Shown here: piece after piece, positions 7,412 to 15,104 of the stretch
Layout: each line of letters starts with the position of its first letter
Numbering within the stretch: position 1 is the first letter of the stretch
Source: a bacterium BMS3Abin06
GTDB taxonomy: Bacteria > Nitrospirota > Thermodesulfovibrionia > UBA6902
Reading direction: 5' to 3'
NCBI GenBank assembly: GCA_002897895.1
Contig: BDSY01000078.1
Location: 1-51,455 of the forward strand
DNA: 51,455 bases
The notes under the pieces: generated by a model
The model's database searches: none
Told to the model about the DNA's origin: nothing
What the model saw: the letters and a program-made list of their open reading frames with translations, nothing else
Program-made: the position numbers and the translations under genes

Positions 7412-9052
7412 ATGAAAAGAATAAAAAGAATTGCCTTGATTATTGCCATAGGATTAGTGAGCTTAGCTATAAGCCATGTGGATGTATATTCACAGGAGAG
7501 ACCGGAGTATTTACCGGGAGAACTTCTTGTGAAATTTCAGGACGGTGTTTCAGGCGCTAAGATAAAAAGCTTGATAGCCGGCAATGGAGCCGGGGTTGTC
7601 AAACGGATAGGTTTAATAGATCTCTACCACCTGAAACTGCCTTCATCTTTAAGCGTTGAACGGGCGCTCACAGTGTATCGGAACAGCCCTTTGGTGAAAT
7701 ATGCAGAACCGAATTATCTGAGATATCCGGATATCATACCCAATGACCCGAGCTATCCTGAAATGTGGGGATTAGATAATACCGGACAGACAGGGGGGAC
7801 TGCTGATGCTGATATTGATGCCCCGGAGGCATGGGATATTACCACAGGAGGCCCTGATGTAGTGGTGGCCGTGATTGACTCGGGCATGGATTTAAACCAT
7901 GAGGACCTTGCAGCCAATCTCTACACAAACCCGGGAGAGATAGCCGGCAATGGAATAGACGATGATGGTAATGGTTATATAGATGATGTGAACGGCTGGG
8001 ACTTTGCCTGGGATGACAACGACCCGACAGATACCGATACCGCATGCGGCGGGCATGGAACGCACACTTCAGGAACAATCGGGGCAGTGGGAGACAATGG
8101 TATCGGGGTGACAGGAATCAACTGGGACGTCCGGATCATGCCGCTGAAAATATTCAGAACATATTTCCTTATATTCTGTTCAGCCTCATCATCAGACATT
8201 ATCAGTGCGATAGAGTATGCCTCTATGATGGGTGTTCGTGTTTCCAATAACAGTTATGGAAGCACCTCATATAGCCAGGCAGAGTACGATGCTATCCAGG
8301 CATCAAGAAGTGTTTTTGTTGCTGCTGCCGGAAATGATGGTGCAAATACAGACGTAAGTCCTCAGTATCCTTCAGCTTATGATCTGGACAACATTATTTC
8401 AGTGGCGGCTACGGATGATGATGATCTGCTTGCCTATTTTTCCAACTATGGAACAGCCTCCGTAGATTTAGCCGCGCCGGGAGTCAGTATCCTCAGCACG
8501 CTTCCCGGAGATACATATGACCTGTACGACGGCACGTCAATGGCCACTCCTCACGTAGTGGGCGTGACAGGCCTGCTCCTGTCTCAGGACCCTGCTTTGA
8601 CCGTAAACGAGATGAAGTGGAGAATACTTAATGGGACTGACTCCAAGGGGCTTCCTGTGTTGACGCAAGGCAGGCTGAATGCAAACAATACACTCGGTTT
8701 TGGTCTTGCATTGACCGATGTTACGGTAATAGTGACACCATTGGGTCCAACCACAGTCTCTCCGGGCGACACCATTAATTACAATGTTGCCCTTACAAAT
8801 AATACCGCCTTTTCCAAAACCGTAGAAGCCAGGGTATTTGTACAATTACCTGACGGCAGCACTGTTGATTTAGAAGGGCCTGGAACCTTTATCCTTCCTG
8901 CTAATGGAACCATAGATCAAGACTTCTCAAGGGTAGTCCCTTCAGGTGTTAACACCGGTACCTATACTCTCTTTGGACAGGCTGAGAGTACAAACAGTTT
9001 TGATGAAGACCCTGTAGATTATGAGGTAGTGAGGAGAGAGCTGTCCAAATAG
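7412..9052 (+). CDS. Exported subtilisin-family (S8) serine protease
   Basis: The start is ATG 7412 (GGAG 7 bases upstream); GTG one codon earlier is the alternative. The 546-residue product has a signal peptide (about 1-28). A fervidolysin-like pro-region (begins YLPGELLVKFQDG) is next, then the catalytic domain with Asp in VIDSGMD (about residue 155), His in GGHGTHTSG (about 215), the oxyanion Asn in AAGND, and Ser in DGTSMATPH (about 376). The triad is complete. A C-terminal Ig-like/CARDB-type beta domain of about 110 residues follows the catalytic core. It is probably secreted or anchored at the surface; there is no sortase or membrane anchor. A terminator follows, so it is a single-gene unit. 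The substrate is unknown. Confidence 0.9.
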   Translation: MKRIKRIALIIAIGLVSLAISHVDVYSQERPEYLPGELLVKFQDGVSGAKIKSLIAGNGAGVVKRIGLIDLYHLKLPSSLSVERALTVYRNSPLVKYAEPNYLRYPDIIPNDPSYPEMWGLDNTGQTGGTADADIDAPEAWDITTGGPDVVVAVIDSGMDLNHEDLAANLYTNPGEIAGNGIDDDGNGYIDDVNGWDFAWDDNDPTDTDTACGGHGTHTSGTIGAVGDNGIGVTGINWDVRIMPLKIFRTYFLIFCSASSSDIISAIEYASMMGVRVSNNSYGSTSYSQAEYDAIQASRSVFVAAAGNDGANTDVSPQYPSAYDLDNIISVAATDDDDLLAYFSNYGTASVDLAAPGVSILSTLPGDTYDLYDGTSMATPHVVGVTGLLLSQDPALTVNEMKWRILNGTDSKGLPVLTQGRLNANNTLGFGLALTDVTVIVTPLGPTTVSPGDTINYNVALTNNTAFSKTVEARVFVQLPDGSTVDLEGPGTFILPANGTIDQDFSRVVPSGVNTGTYTLFGQAESTNSFDEDPVDYEVVRRELSK

Positions 9053-9126
9053 ATCGGGGGTGATGTTTTTTAAAAGAAAGAATATAAGGTGTTTGGTTGT
9101 GTATTTTTTTAAGAATGTCAAAAACA

Positions 9127-9164
9127 AAGGGGAACTTTTCGATTGAGGGTTCCCCTTATTTTTT
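9127..9164 (+). terminator. Rho-independent terminator after the subtilase gene
   Basis: Arms AAGGGGAAC (9127-9135) and GTTCCCCTT (9149-9157) are perfectly complementary and are followed by ATTTTTTC. Confidence 0.8.
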
Positions 9165-9466
9165 CGGGGCGAAATCTGCTGGTAATATCCTTATAGAAGG
9201 TTAATATTAAATGATGCCAATACGAATTCTTATATTTGCGTGACGGTTATGGCTTTGCGAAAATCGGTGTTTAATAAAAAAATGAACGCATTTGACAATG
9301 CAAGCCCCATGGTAGATGTTTTGATCTGTGAGCTAAAATTTGTTTTCAAAGATTGCCATATTCTATAATTTGAAAAGAATCAGAAGAATTTCCTGAACAG
9401 TAGGTAAGGCAAAGGTTTCAGGTTTTTTAACCTTTTTTTAAATATGCAGAAGGAGATCTACAGAGG
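9165..9466. promoter_or_regulatory. Leader region of cysC with a weak terminator-like stem
   Basis: TTGACA at about 9292 is a candidate -35 element with only a weak -10 (GATGTT) 17 bp on. Near the gene, AAAGGTT (9411-9417) can pair with AACCTTT (9429-9435), followed by a T run. This terminator-like stem is followed by GGAG and the cysC start, so attenuation is possible. Nothing else is recognisable in this stretch. Confidence 0.3.
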
Positions 9467-10120
9467 ATGAAGAACACGAAAAATAATAATGTCGTCTGGC
9501 ATCATGCAACGGTTACAAGAGAAAGGCGTGAGGCGCAGAACGGGCATAAGAGTATAATCCTCTGGTTTACAGGGTTGTCCGGTGCAGGAAAATCGACGCT
9601 TGCACATGCTGTTGAAGAGGAACTGCACAGAATGGGTTGTCAAACTTTTGTTTTCGATGGAGACAATGTCCGTCACGGATTAAACAGCGACCTGGGTTTT
9701 TCAAAGGAAGACCGCAGGGAAAATATAAGGCGTATCGGCGAGATGTGTAAACTTTTTATTGAAGCAGGTGTCATTGCTCTTACGGCCTTTATTTCCCCTT
9801 TTCGAAAAGACAGGGATGTAGTTCGTAATATGGTTAAAGATGGTGATTTTATAGAAATATATTGTGATTGCAGCATTGAAATTTGTGAAAAAAGGGATGT
9901 GAAAGGCGCTTACGCAAGGGCAAGAAAAGGAGAGATACCTGAGTTTACCGGCATTTCTTCCCCCTATGAAAAGCCTGAAACCCCGGAGCTGATTATTAAT
10001 ACGGGGAATGCATCACTCGAAGAATCTGTGAGAAAAGTCATTGAGTATCTGAAAGATAAAAAATTATTCTCTTATACAGAACCGGAGAGTACACCAAAAA
10101 AGGATATACCTGATTTATAA
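9467..10120 (+). CDS. cysC: Adenylylsulfate (APS) kinase
   Basis: The enzyme phosphorylates adenosine 5'-phosphosulfate to PAPS for sulfate assimilation or sulfation. The 217-residue protein carries the P-loop GLSGAGKST (about 34-42), the substrate motif [11 protein letters not shown], the [13 protein letters not shown] lid motif and FISPFRKDR, all typical of CysC. Length is normal apart from a short C-terminal extension with acidic residues. No ATP-sulfurylase or cysDN partner is adjacent. It stands alone and converges on the yjbQ-lpxK operon. Making PAPS for sulfation of a surface glycan is a possible alternative to assimilation. Confidence 0.95.
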   Translation: MKNTKNNNVVWHHATVTRERREAQNGHKSIILWFTGLSGAGKSTLAHAVEEELHRMGCQTFVFDGDNVRHGLNSDLGFSKEDRRENIRRIGEMCKLFIEAGVIALTAFISPFRKDRDVVRNMVKDGDFIEIYCDCSIEICEKRDVKGAYARARKGEIPEFTGISSPYEKPETPELIINTGNASLEESVRKVIEYLKDKKLFSYTEPESTPKKDIPDL

Positions 10121-10123
10121 ACT

Positions 10124-10172
10124 TTGAAGGGGGGGCGGGTCCATGAAAATTTATTCAGCCCCCCTTGCTTCC
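10124..10172. terminator. Possible bidirectional terminator between cysC and yjbQ
   Basis: AAGGGGGGG just after cysC can pair with CCCCCCTT about 30 bases later, giving a G/C-rich stem between two converging genes. The loop is long and the T tract poor, so the call is tentative. Confidence 0.35.
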
Positions 10173-10192
10173 CGCTCCTCCATTAATCCCCG

Positions 10193-10591
10193 TCAATCAC
10201 CAATGATTTTGAGTGTTACCCGTCTATGCCGTGCGCCGTCGAATTCGCAGAAAAAAATGGCCTGCCATGTGCCCAGTAAGAGTTTGCCTCCCTCTATGAT
10301 TACAGTCCCGGAAGAACCGGTAAGGGAGGTTTTTATGTGCGCGTCGGAGTTGCCTTCCATATGCAGGTAATCAGCGCTGTGCGGAATCAGCTTATTCAGA
10401 GCTGATACAATATCCGTCACAACAGAAGGGTCTGCGCCTTCGTTAATCGTAAGTGCCGCCGTAGTATGCGGTACAAAAATATAACAGACACCGTTTTTTA
10501 CTCCCGACTCATCCACAATCTCCTGTATGCCGGATGTTATGTCTATAAATTCCGTCCTTGCCTTGGTTTTGACGTTGATGTTCTTTATCAT
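10193..10591 (-). CDS. yjbQ: YjbQ/UPF0047 family protein
   Basis: This 132-residue protein belongs to the YjbQ family, described as having secondary thiamine-phosphate synthase activity; the physiological role is not settled. It shows the family motifs VPHTTAALTINEG with its conserved His, HMEGNSDAHIKTSLTGSS and the C-terminal FFCEFDGARHRRV. Its ATG overlaps the lpxK stop as ATGA, with AGGAGG inside the end of lpxK, so the two are translationally coupled. It is the last gene of the lpxB-waaA-lpxK operon, and its presence there is probably not functional. Confidence 0.9.
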   Translation of the reverse strand: MIKNINVKTKARTEFIDITSGIQEIVDESGVKNGVCYIFVPHTTAALTINEGADPSVVTDIVSALNKLIPHSADYLHMEGNSDAHIKTSLTGSSGTVIIEGGKLLLGTWQAIFFCEFDGARHRRVTLKIIGD

Positions 10592-11610
10592 TGCACCCTC
10601 CTGAATATATTATCATAGAAATCGTCATCAATGGAAAATTCAATTTTAAGTGCGGATAGGTTCTCCGGAATCCGGAGTTCTTTAAGCTTTACGAGGTCTT
10701 TTTCCGTAGTGATGATCTCTAATCCTGATGCATCTTTTTTTATTTCATCCATATCTTTCTGTCTGTATATGTGATGGTCCCTGAATTTCCTGAATTCAAC
10801 TATCAGGGCCCCGCTTAAAGTCAATGTGGAGCGGAAATAAGCCGGATTCGCAATGCCTGAAAAGGCATAAATTTTCTTATTGCGCAGAGAATCAAGCCCT
10901 TTGCTTTCACCTGAGATGCCTGCCACTCCTGTTGGCTTGTGAGACGCCGTGAATATGGGAGCCTCCGGATTGTATTTTTTGATTTTATCCATTATCGCAT
11001 GGATTCTTCCCTGCACGGCCATGTCTGCTTTTGTTATTACTATAATATTCGCCCGTTTCATTGCACTGAAAGGTTCTCTCATTATTCCTTCGGGAAAGAG
11101 TTTTTCATTGCCGAACGGGTTGGCAGCATCAATAAGCAGTATATCAATATCCCTGTGAAGTCTCCAGTGTTGAAATCCGTCATCAAGAATAAATAATGAA
11201 GGCCGAAGGCTGAGGGCCGAAGGCTGCGAGCTTAACTCTTTAAGCGCAAATATACCTGCTTCATATCTTTTTGCGCCTTTAACGACCGGTATGCCTCTCA
11301 GTATCTCCGCCATCAGAAATGCCTCGTCTCCTGCCTGTTCAGCATTCAGCAGCGATCCGTTCCCTTTGCTTACAAAACAGATATTCTTTGCTTTGCCTTT
11401 ATAGCCGCGTGTAAGAATACACGGCGTGAAGCCGCGTTTTTTCGCTTCCCGGGCCAATGAAATTACAGCAGGCGTTTTGCCGGTTCCGCCGAGGGTGAGA
11501 TTGCCGATGCTTATAACCTTTGCAGGGAGTTTGTCAGGTTTTTTAATATGAGCGTAACTGAATCTTCTGCATGCCAATCCCAGGCCGTAAAGTGCGCTAA
11601 ACAGTCCCAA
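10588..11610 (-). CDS. lpxK: Tetraacyldisaccharide 4'-kinase
   Basis: This inner-membrane-associated kinase phosphorylates the 4' position of the lipid A disaccharide. The 340-residue protein carries the variant P-loop ISIGNLTLGGTGKTP (about 34-48), ILTRGYKG, GDEAFLM and the LDDGFQHW motif, as expected for LpxK. The start codon is TTG at 11610, with AGAGG 6 bases upstream, overlapping the waaA end by 14 bp. Residues encoded at 11201-11228 (ELSSQPSALSLRPS region) derive from a 7-bp tandem array inserted between conserved blocks. The stop overlaps yjbQ by four bases. Confidence 0.95.
   Translation of the reverse strand: MGLFSALYGLGLACRRFSYAHIKKPDKLPAKVISIGNLTLGGTGKTPAVISLAREAKKRGFTPCILTRGYKGKAKNICFVSKGNGSLLNAEQAGDEAFLMAEILRGIPVVKGAKRYEAGIFALKELSSQPSALSLRPSLFILDDGFQHWRLHRDIDILLIDAANPFGNEKLFPEGIMREPFSAMKRANIIVITKADMAVQGRIHAIMDKIKKYNPEAPIFTASHKPTGVAGISGESKGLDSLRNKKIYAFSGIANPAYFRSTLTLSGALIVEFRKFRDHHIYRQKDMDEIKKDASGLEIITTEKDLVKLKELRIPENLSALKIEFSIDDDFYDNIFRRVQ
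11201..11228. repeat. Heptanucleotide array inside lpxK
   Basis: Four 7-bp units read GGCCGAA, GGCTGAG, GGCCGAA, GGCTGCG. They lie within the lpxK reading frame and encode a low-complexity Ser/Pro/Leu loop just before the conserved LDDGFQHW block. Confidence 0.75.
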
Positions 11611-12886
11611 TGTAACCTCTTATGAGTTCGATTGCTTTTTTTACCGCGCCCCTGTTTTTATCGACTATCGCCCTTGCGTTCTGTCCCATCTTTGCAGCTT
11701 TCTTATTATCTTCAAGCAATGCACTTACAGTCTCTGCTATATCTCTTGAGTCTTTTACTTCAAGTGCGGCGGACATTTTTAAAAATTCCCCGGCTATGGG
11801 AAAATTATCCATATACGGCCCGCAAATAACAGGCCTTGACCAGTAAGCCGGCTCCAGAATATTATGGCCCCCGGCAGGCACAAGGCTCCCGCCGATGAAA
11901 GCAATTGCAGCTTTTGAGAACACCCTTGATAATTCTCCAATTGTATCGAGCAGAATTATGTCAAAATCAGTAAAGTCCGGGTTCCGGGTTCCGGGTTCCG
12001 GGTTCTGAATCTCTGTACGCCTGACATATTTAAATCTTCTGTTCTTTAAAATCTCTTCAACCTCACTGAAGCGTTCAGGATGCCTTGGTGCAAGTATCAG
12101 CTTTATATCCCGGAATTTATTTCTGACAGAGTCATACGCATCAAGGACTATCTCTTCTTCACCTTTGTGGGTGCTTGCAGCAAGGAGGATTTTACCCCTG
12201 ATAGTATTCATCCAGCCCAGGGGGACTGATTCCTCTAAATTAATATCAAATTTAAAATTCCCCATAACCCCGACCTTATGTCGGTCAGCGCCGAGATGTA
12301 TGATCCTGTCAGCATATATTTTTTCCTGCATATAGAAGAAATCTACATTTGAGAGTATATCCTTCATTATAAATTTTATTTTCCGGTAACCCCTGAAGGA
12401 CTCATTTGAGATTCTCCCGTTCAGGATTATAATGCGGGAGCCGGTCTCTTTCAGGCTCTGAAATAATGTGGGCCACAGCTCGGTCTCTACTGTTATGAAT
12501 ATCGCGGGCTTCAACAGGTTCACAACCCTTTTGACACAGACCACTGTATCAAGGGGCATGTACATTATCCTGTCCGCTTCAGGGAACTTTTCACGTGCAA
12601 TTTTTTGTCCGGTATATGTGGTGGTGGTCAATGTGATTTTTTTGCCGGGAAAATCTTTTTTCAGCTTTTTCAGGAAAGGCAGGCTGGCAAGGGTCTCTCC
12701 AACGGAAACCGCGTGGACCCATATGTCCGTTTTATGATAATCACCAATCCCGAGGCGTTCCTTAATAAAGGTGCGCCTCTTTTCCGGCCCTTTTTTCAGC
12801 AGGAGCAGAGGGAGATAAAAAACAAGGCCTGTGATGGATATGAGATTATACAATAGCTGCATTCTCATTGGCGCCTGTTCCGTCAT
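11597..12886 (-). CDS. waaA: 3-deoxy-D-manno-octulosonic acid (Kdo) transferase
   Basis: The enzyme attaches Kdo to lipid IVA. The 429-residue protein has an N-terminal hydrophobic anchor (about 9-28), the GT-B N-terminal block HAVSVGET with TTTTYTGQKIA, and the donor-binding C-terminal block IAFIGGSLVPAGGHNILEP. I start at ATG 12886, which overlaps the lpxB stop as ATGA; an ATG three codons earlier is possible. The residues around NPEPGTRNP (near residue 295-305) come from a 7-bp tandem array at 11975-12009 and sit in a loop of the second domain. Mono- or bifunctionality cannot be told from sequence. Confidence 0.95.
   Translation of the reverse strand: MTEQAPMRMQLLYNLISITGLVFYLPLLLLKKGPEKRRTFIKERLGIGDYHKTDIWVHAVSVGETLASLPFLKKLKKDFPGKKITLTTTTYTGQKIAREKFPEADRIMYMPLDTVVCVKRVVNLLKPAIFITVETELWPTLFQSLKETGSRIIILNGRISNESFRGYRKIKFIMKDILSNVDFFYMQEKIYADRIIHLGADRHKVGVMGNFKFDINLEESVPLGWMNTIRGKILLAASTHKGEEEIVLDAYDSVRNKFRDIKLILAPRHPERFSEVEEILKNRRFKYVRRTEIQNPEPGTRNPDFTDFDIILLDTIGELSRVFSKAAIAFIGGSLVPAGGHNILEPAYWSRPVICGPYMDNFPIAGEFLKMSAALEVKDSRDIAETVSALLEDNKKAAKMGQNARAIVDKNRGAVKKAIELIRGYIGTV
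11975..12009. repeat. Heptanucleotide array inside waaA
   Basis: Units GTCCGGG, TTCCGGG, TTCCGGG, TTCCGGG and a degenerate TTCTGAA run in register. On the coding strand they give the 7-residue period NPEPGTR. Confidence 0.8.
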
Positions 12887-14016
12887 GCGCTCCATCCTGC
12901 CATCTCTCCAGCTATTTCAGCTACCCGGGCGGACGGCTTTCTCCCCTGCATGATATCTCCGATTTTTTGCAGATTGAAAATCATATTGTCTCTATAGGCC
13001 CGGTCGATGAGAATCCTCTTTATTTCTGAAAAGACCCTCTCGGGGTTTGCCTCTTCCTGGAGGAGTTCTTTAACAACCTCTTTTCCGGAAAGGAGGTTAA
13101 CTAAGGAAATAAATTTAACTTTTGCCAGAAATTTAACAAGGTGAAACGTAAAAGGGGAAACTTTATAAAAAACGACCATAGGCGTACCTGAAAGCGCTGT
13201 CTCAAGCGTTGCTGTGCCTGATGCTACTGCTGCTGCTTCGGAACAGGCAACGGCTTCAGTGGTGCGGCCGTGAACAACTCTGACATAAGGCGGAAGCTGT
13301 TCCTGAATGTTTGTCCCTGAAACAAGCGGAACTACAATCTGCATCTCAGGAAACTCCTTGTTAATCCTTACAGCAACCTCTTTAATAATTGCCTGATGTC
13401 TTTTTATTTCATTGGGCCTGCTTCCGGGGAGTAGTGTTACAACTTTCCTTTGAGGATCCAGTCCCAGACTCTTTTTTAATTCCTCTTTCGACTGATGAAT
13501 GTTAATGGTTTCAACAATGGGATGGCCGACAAACTCACAAGGCAGCCCTGTCTTTTTATAATAATCTACCTCAAAGGGAAACAGAACCGCCATTTTATTT
13601 ACAAGGGATGCGATTTTTTTTACCCTACCGCTTCGCCATGCCCATACCTGCGGACTGACATAATAAAGAACCGGAATGCCCGCCACTTTAGCTTTTTTGG
13701 CAAGTGCGAGATTGAAGTCCGGGTAGTCGATAAGCACGAGTATGTCCGGCCTTTGAGTGATAAGGGTTTCCTTTGCCCTCTTAAAAGCGCTTATAATTTC
13801 CCCTGCATGTCTGATTGCCTCTGCAATACCGATTACGTGGGAAATTGGAGCAATTATCGTTACTCCTTCGGCCTTCATGCGGGATCCGCCGATTCCGAAG
13901 ATCTGCACATCAGGCCAGAGTCCTTTTATTTCCCTGCTCAGCATTGCGCCGTACAATTCCCCGGAAGTCTCGCCTGTGCATATCATTACTTTTTTTGACA
14001 CCTGATAAAATATCAT
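12883..14016 (-). CDS. lpxB: Lipid-A-disaccharide synthase
   Basis: This GT19 glycosyltransferase joins UDP-2,3-diacylglucosamine and lipid X. The 377-residue protein opens with MICTGETSGELYGA and contains IFGIGGSRMKAEG, LIDYPDFNLALAKKAK, YYVSPQVWAWRSGRVKKI, LPGSRPNEIKRH and SGTATLETAL, all diagnostic of LpxB. I choose ATG 14016; an ATG at 13986 is also possible and one at 14061 would add a non-homologous stretch. It is the first gene of a tight operon lpxB-waaA-lpxK-yjbQ in which every junction overlaps. No lpxA, C or D is in the window. Confidence 0.95.
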   Translation of the reverse strand: MIFYQVSKKVMICTGETSGELYGAMLSREIKGLWPDVQIFGIGGSRMKAEGVTIIAPISHVIGIAEAIRHAGEIISAFKRAKETLITQRPDILVLIDYPDFNLALAKKAKVAGIPVLYYVSPQVWAWRSGRVKKIASLVNKMAVLFPFEVDYYKKTGLPCEFVGHPIVETINIHQSKEELKKSLGLDPQRKVVTLLPGSRPNEIKRHQAIIKEVAVRINKEFPEMQIVVPLVSGTNIQEQLPPYVRVVHGRTTEAVACSEAAAVASGTATLETALSGTPMVVFYKVSPFTFHLVKFLAKVKFISLVNLLSGKEVVKELLQEEANPERVFSEIKRILIDRAYRDNMIFNLQKIGDIMQGRKPSARVAEIAGEMAGWSA

Positions 14017-14131
14017 TATTTTAAGGGTTAATTCAAATGCAGGAGGGCAGGGGAATGGCAACGGCCGCGGGCAAACAGGCTGATCAAAGAGGGGCTTAGG
14101 CCCTCACCAAATCCAGAGTTTCATGTCAGGG

Positions 14132-14692
14132 TTATGAAATAATTTCAAATACTCCCACTGGCCCGAGCAAGATTCCTGTAAAGAACATGACCTTATCCGC
14201 AAGTGATGGAAATTTATCTTTGTTGAAAAAATAATATAATATACCTATTCCGGTACTTAAGAAAAAGGCCCCGATTTTCAGTGACGTTCCAGGGGGATTT
14301 GGATGAATTGCCAAATAAATAATCAGGGCAGGAACAGCCAGGAATACAAATAAAAGCGCCAGGATTGTCCCAAGCGCACCAATATAGGGATTTAGTGGTC
14401 TGAAGAAGCGTAATAAATTGAAAAATTTCGGTTGACTATACTGAAAATCAAAAGCGATAGTTTTAGAAAAAACATCAATGCGATCGGAAATTTCGTCGCA
14501 TTTAATATTTATCCGGAATATCAGGAAACAAAGAATTGTGAGGCTAATTAGCAATAGAATGGATTCGAGTAAATAATTATAAACAAATGAGATGCCGGAG
14601 TGAAACAAAAATGAAAGAACTGTCGATATCAGAAGTCCTTTAATTAATGAGTTAAAAGAACATATTTTTATTGAAATACCTCTATCCTCCAT
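14132..14692 (-). CDS. Multi-pass membrane protein, unrecognised
   Basis: The 186-residue protein has four predicted membrane segments in two hairpins (about residues 15-35, 38-60, 102-125 and 135-155). A short cytoplasmic loop with charged residues separates the hairpins, and a fifth hydrophobic stretch lies at the C-terminus. No conserved catalytic motif is visible. It lies 115 bp beyond the lpxB start and is probably transcribed separately. No family assigned. Confidence 0.6.
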   Translation of the reverse strand: MEDRGISIKICSFNSLIKGLLISTVLSFLFHSGISFVYNYLLESILLLISLTILCFLIFRINIKCDEISDRIDVFSKTIAFDFQYSQPKFFNLLRFFRPLNPYIGALGTILALLFVFLAVPALIIYLAIHPNPPGTSLKIGAFFLSTGIGILYYFFNKDKFPSLADKVMFFTGILLGPVGVFEIIS

Positions 14693-14820
14693 GAATAATT
14701 ATCAGGATAACCAGTAATTATATAGTTTTCTGAATAATACCAACTTTGGCATGTAAAGTAAAAGATTTTTCTTGATATTTATGCCTGTATCCTGTTCAAT
14801 TAACAGTATCACCTTTGAGA

Positions 14821-15015
14821 ATGAAAAAACAAAGAATCAACTGTTTTAACTGCGCTTACCTTTATATCACCTGGGACAAGAAATTCCCCAAGGGGTGCAG
14901 GGCCATGAATTTCAAATCAAAACAGATGCCTTCTACTGCTGTCTACAAATCTTCCGGAACGCAATGCCTTAAATTCAAAGCCAAAAAAGATAAACCTCAA
15001 ATCAGGGGGAAATAA
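14821..15015 (+). CDS. Small cysteine-containing conserved-type protein
   Basis: The 64-residue basic protein has CFNCAYLYITWD near the N-terminus, GCRAMNFKSK in the middle and CLKF near the C-terminus, so four cysteines could make one metal site. This C-x2-C...GCRAF-FKSKxxPS...SSGxxCL layout is a recurring small-protein family in delta- and Nitrospirota-type genomes, sometimes mislabelled as uracil-DNA glycosylase. I start at ATG 14821; a TTG two codons upstream is the alternative. Function unknown. Confidence 0.6.
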   Translation: MKKQRINCFNCAYLYITWDKKFPKGCRAMNFKSKQMPSTAVYKSSGTQCLKFKAKKDKPQIRGK

Positions 15016-15104
15016 CCCTCAACCGGTAAAAATTTTAAACACAAGCGGAAGAGTCCCCGGAAATTGCATTTCATCAATTCCCTGTGGGATAATGAAAATC
15101 GCTT

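Noticed and set aside
13495-13998. Long plus-strand ORF (167 codons) opposite lpxB.
   Set aside because: It is fully antisense to a gene with strong family motifs, lacks a ribosome-binding site and has no recognisable protein features.
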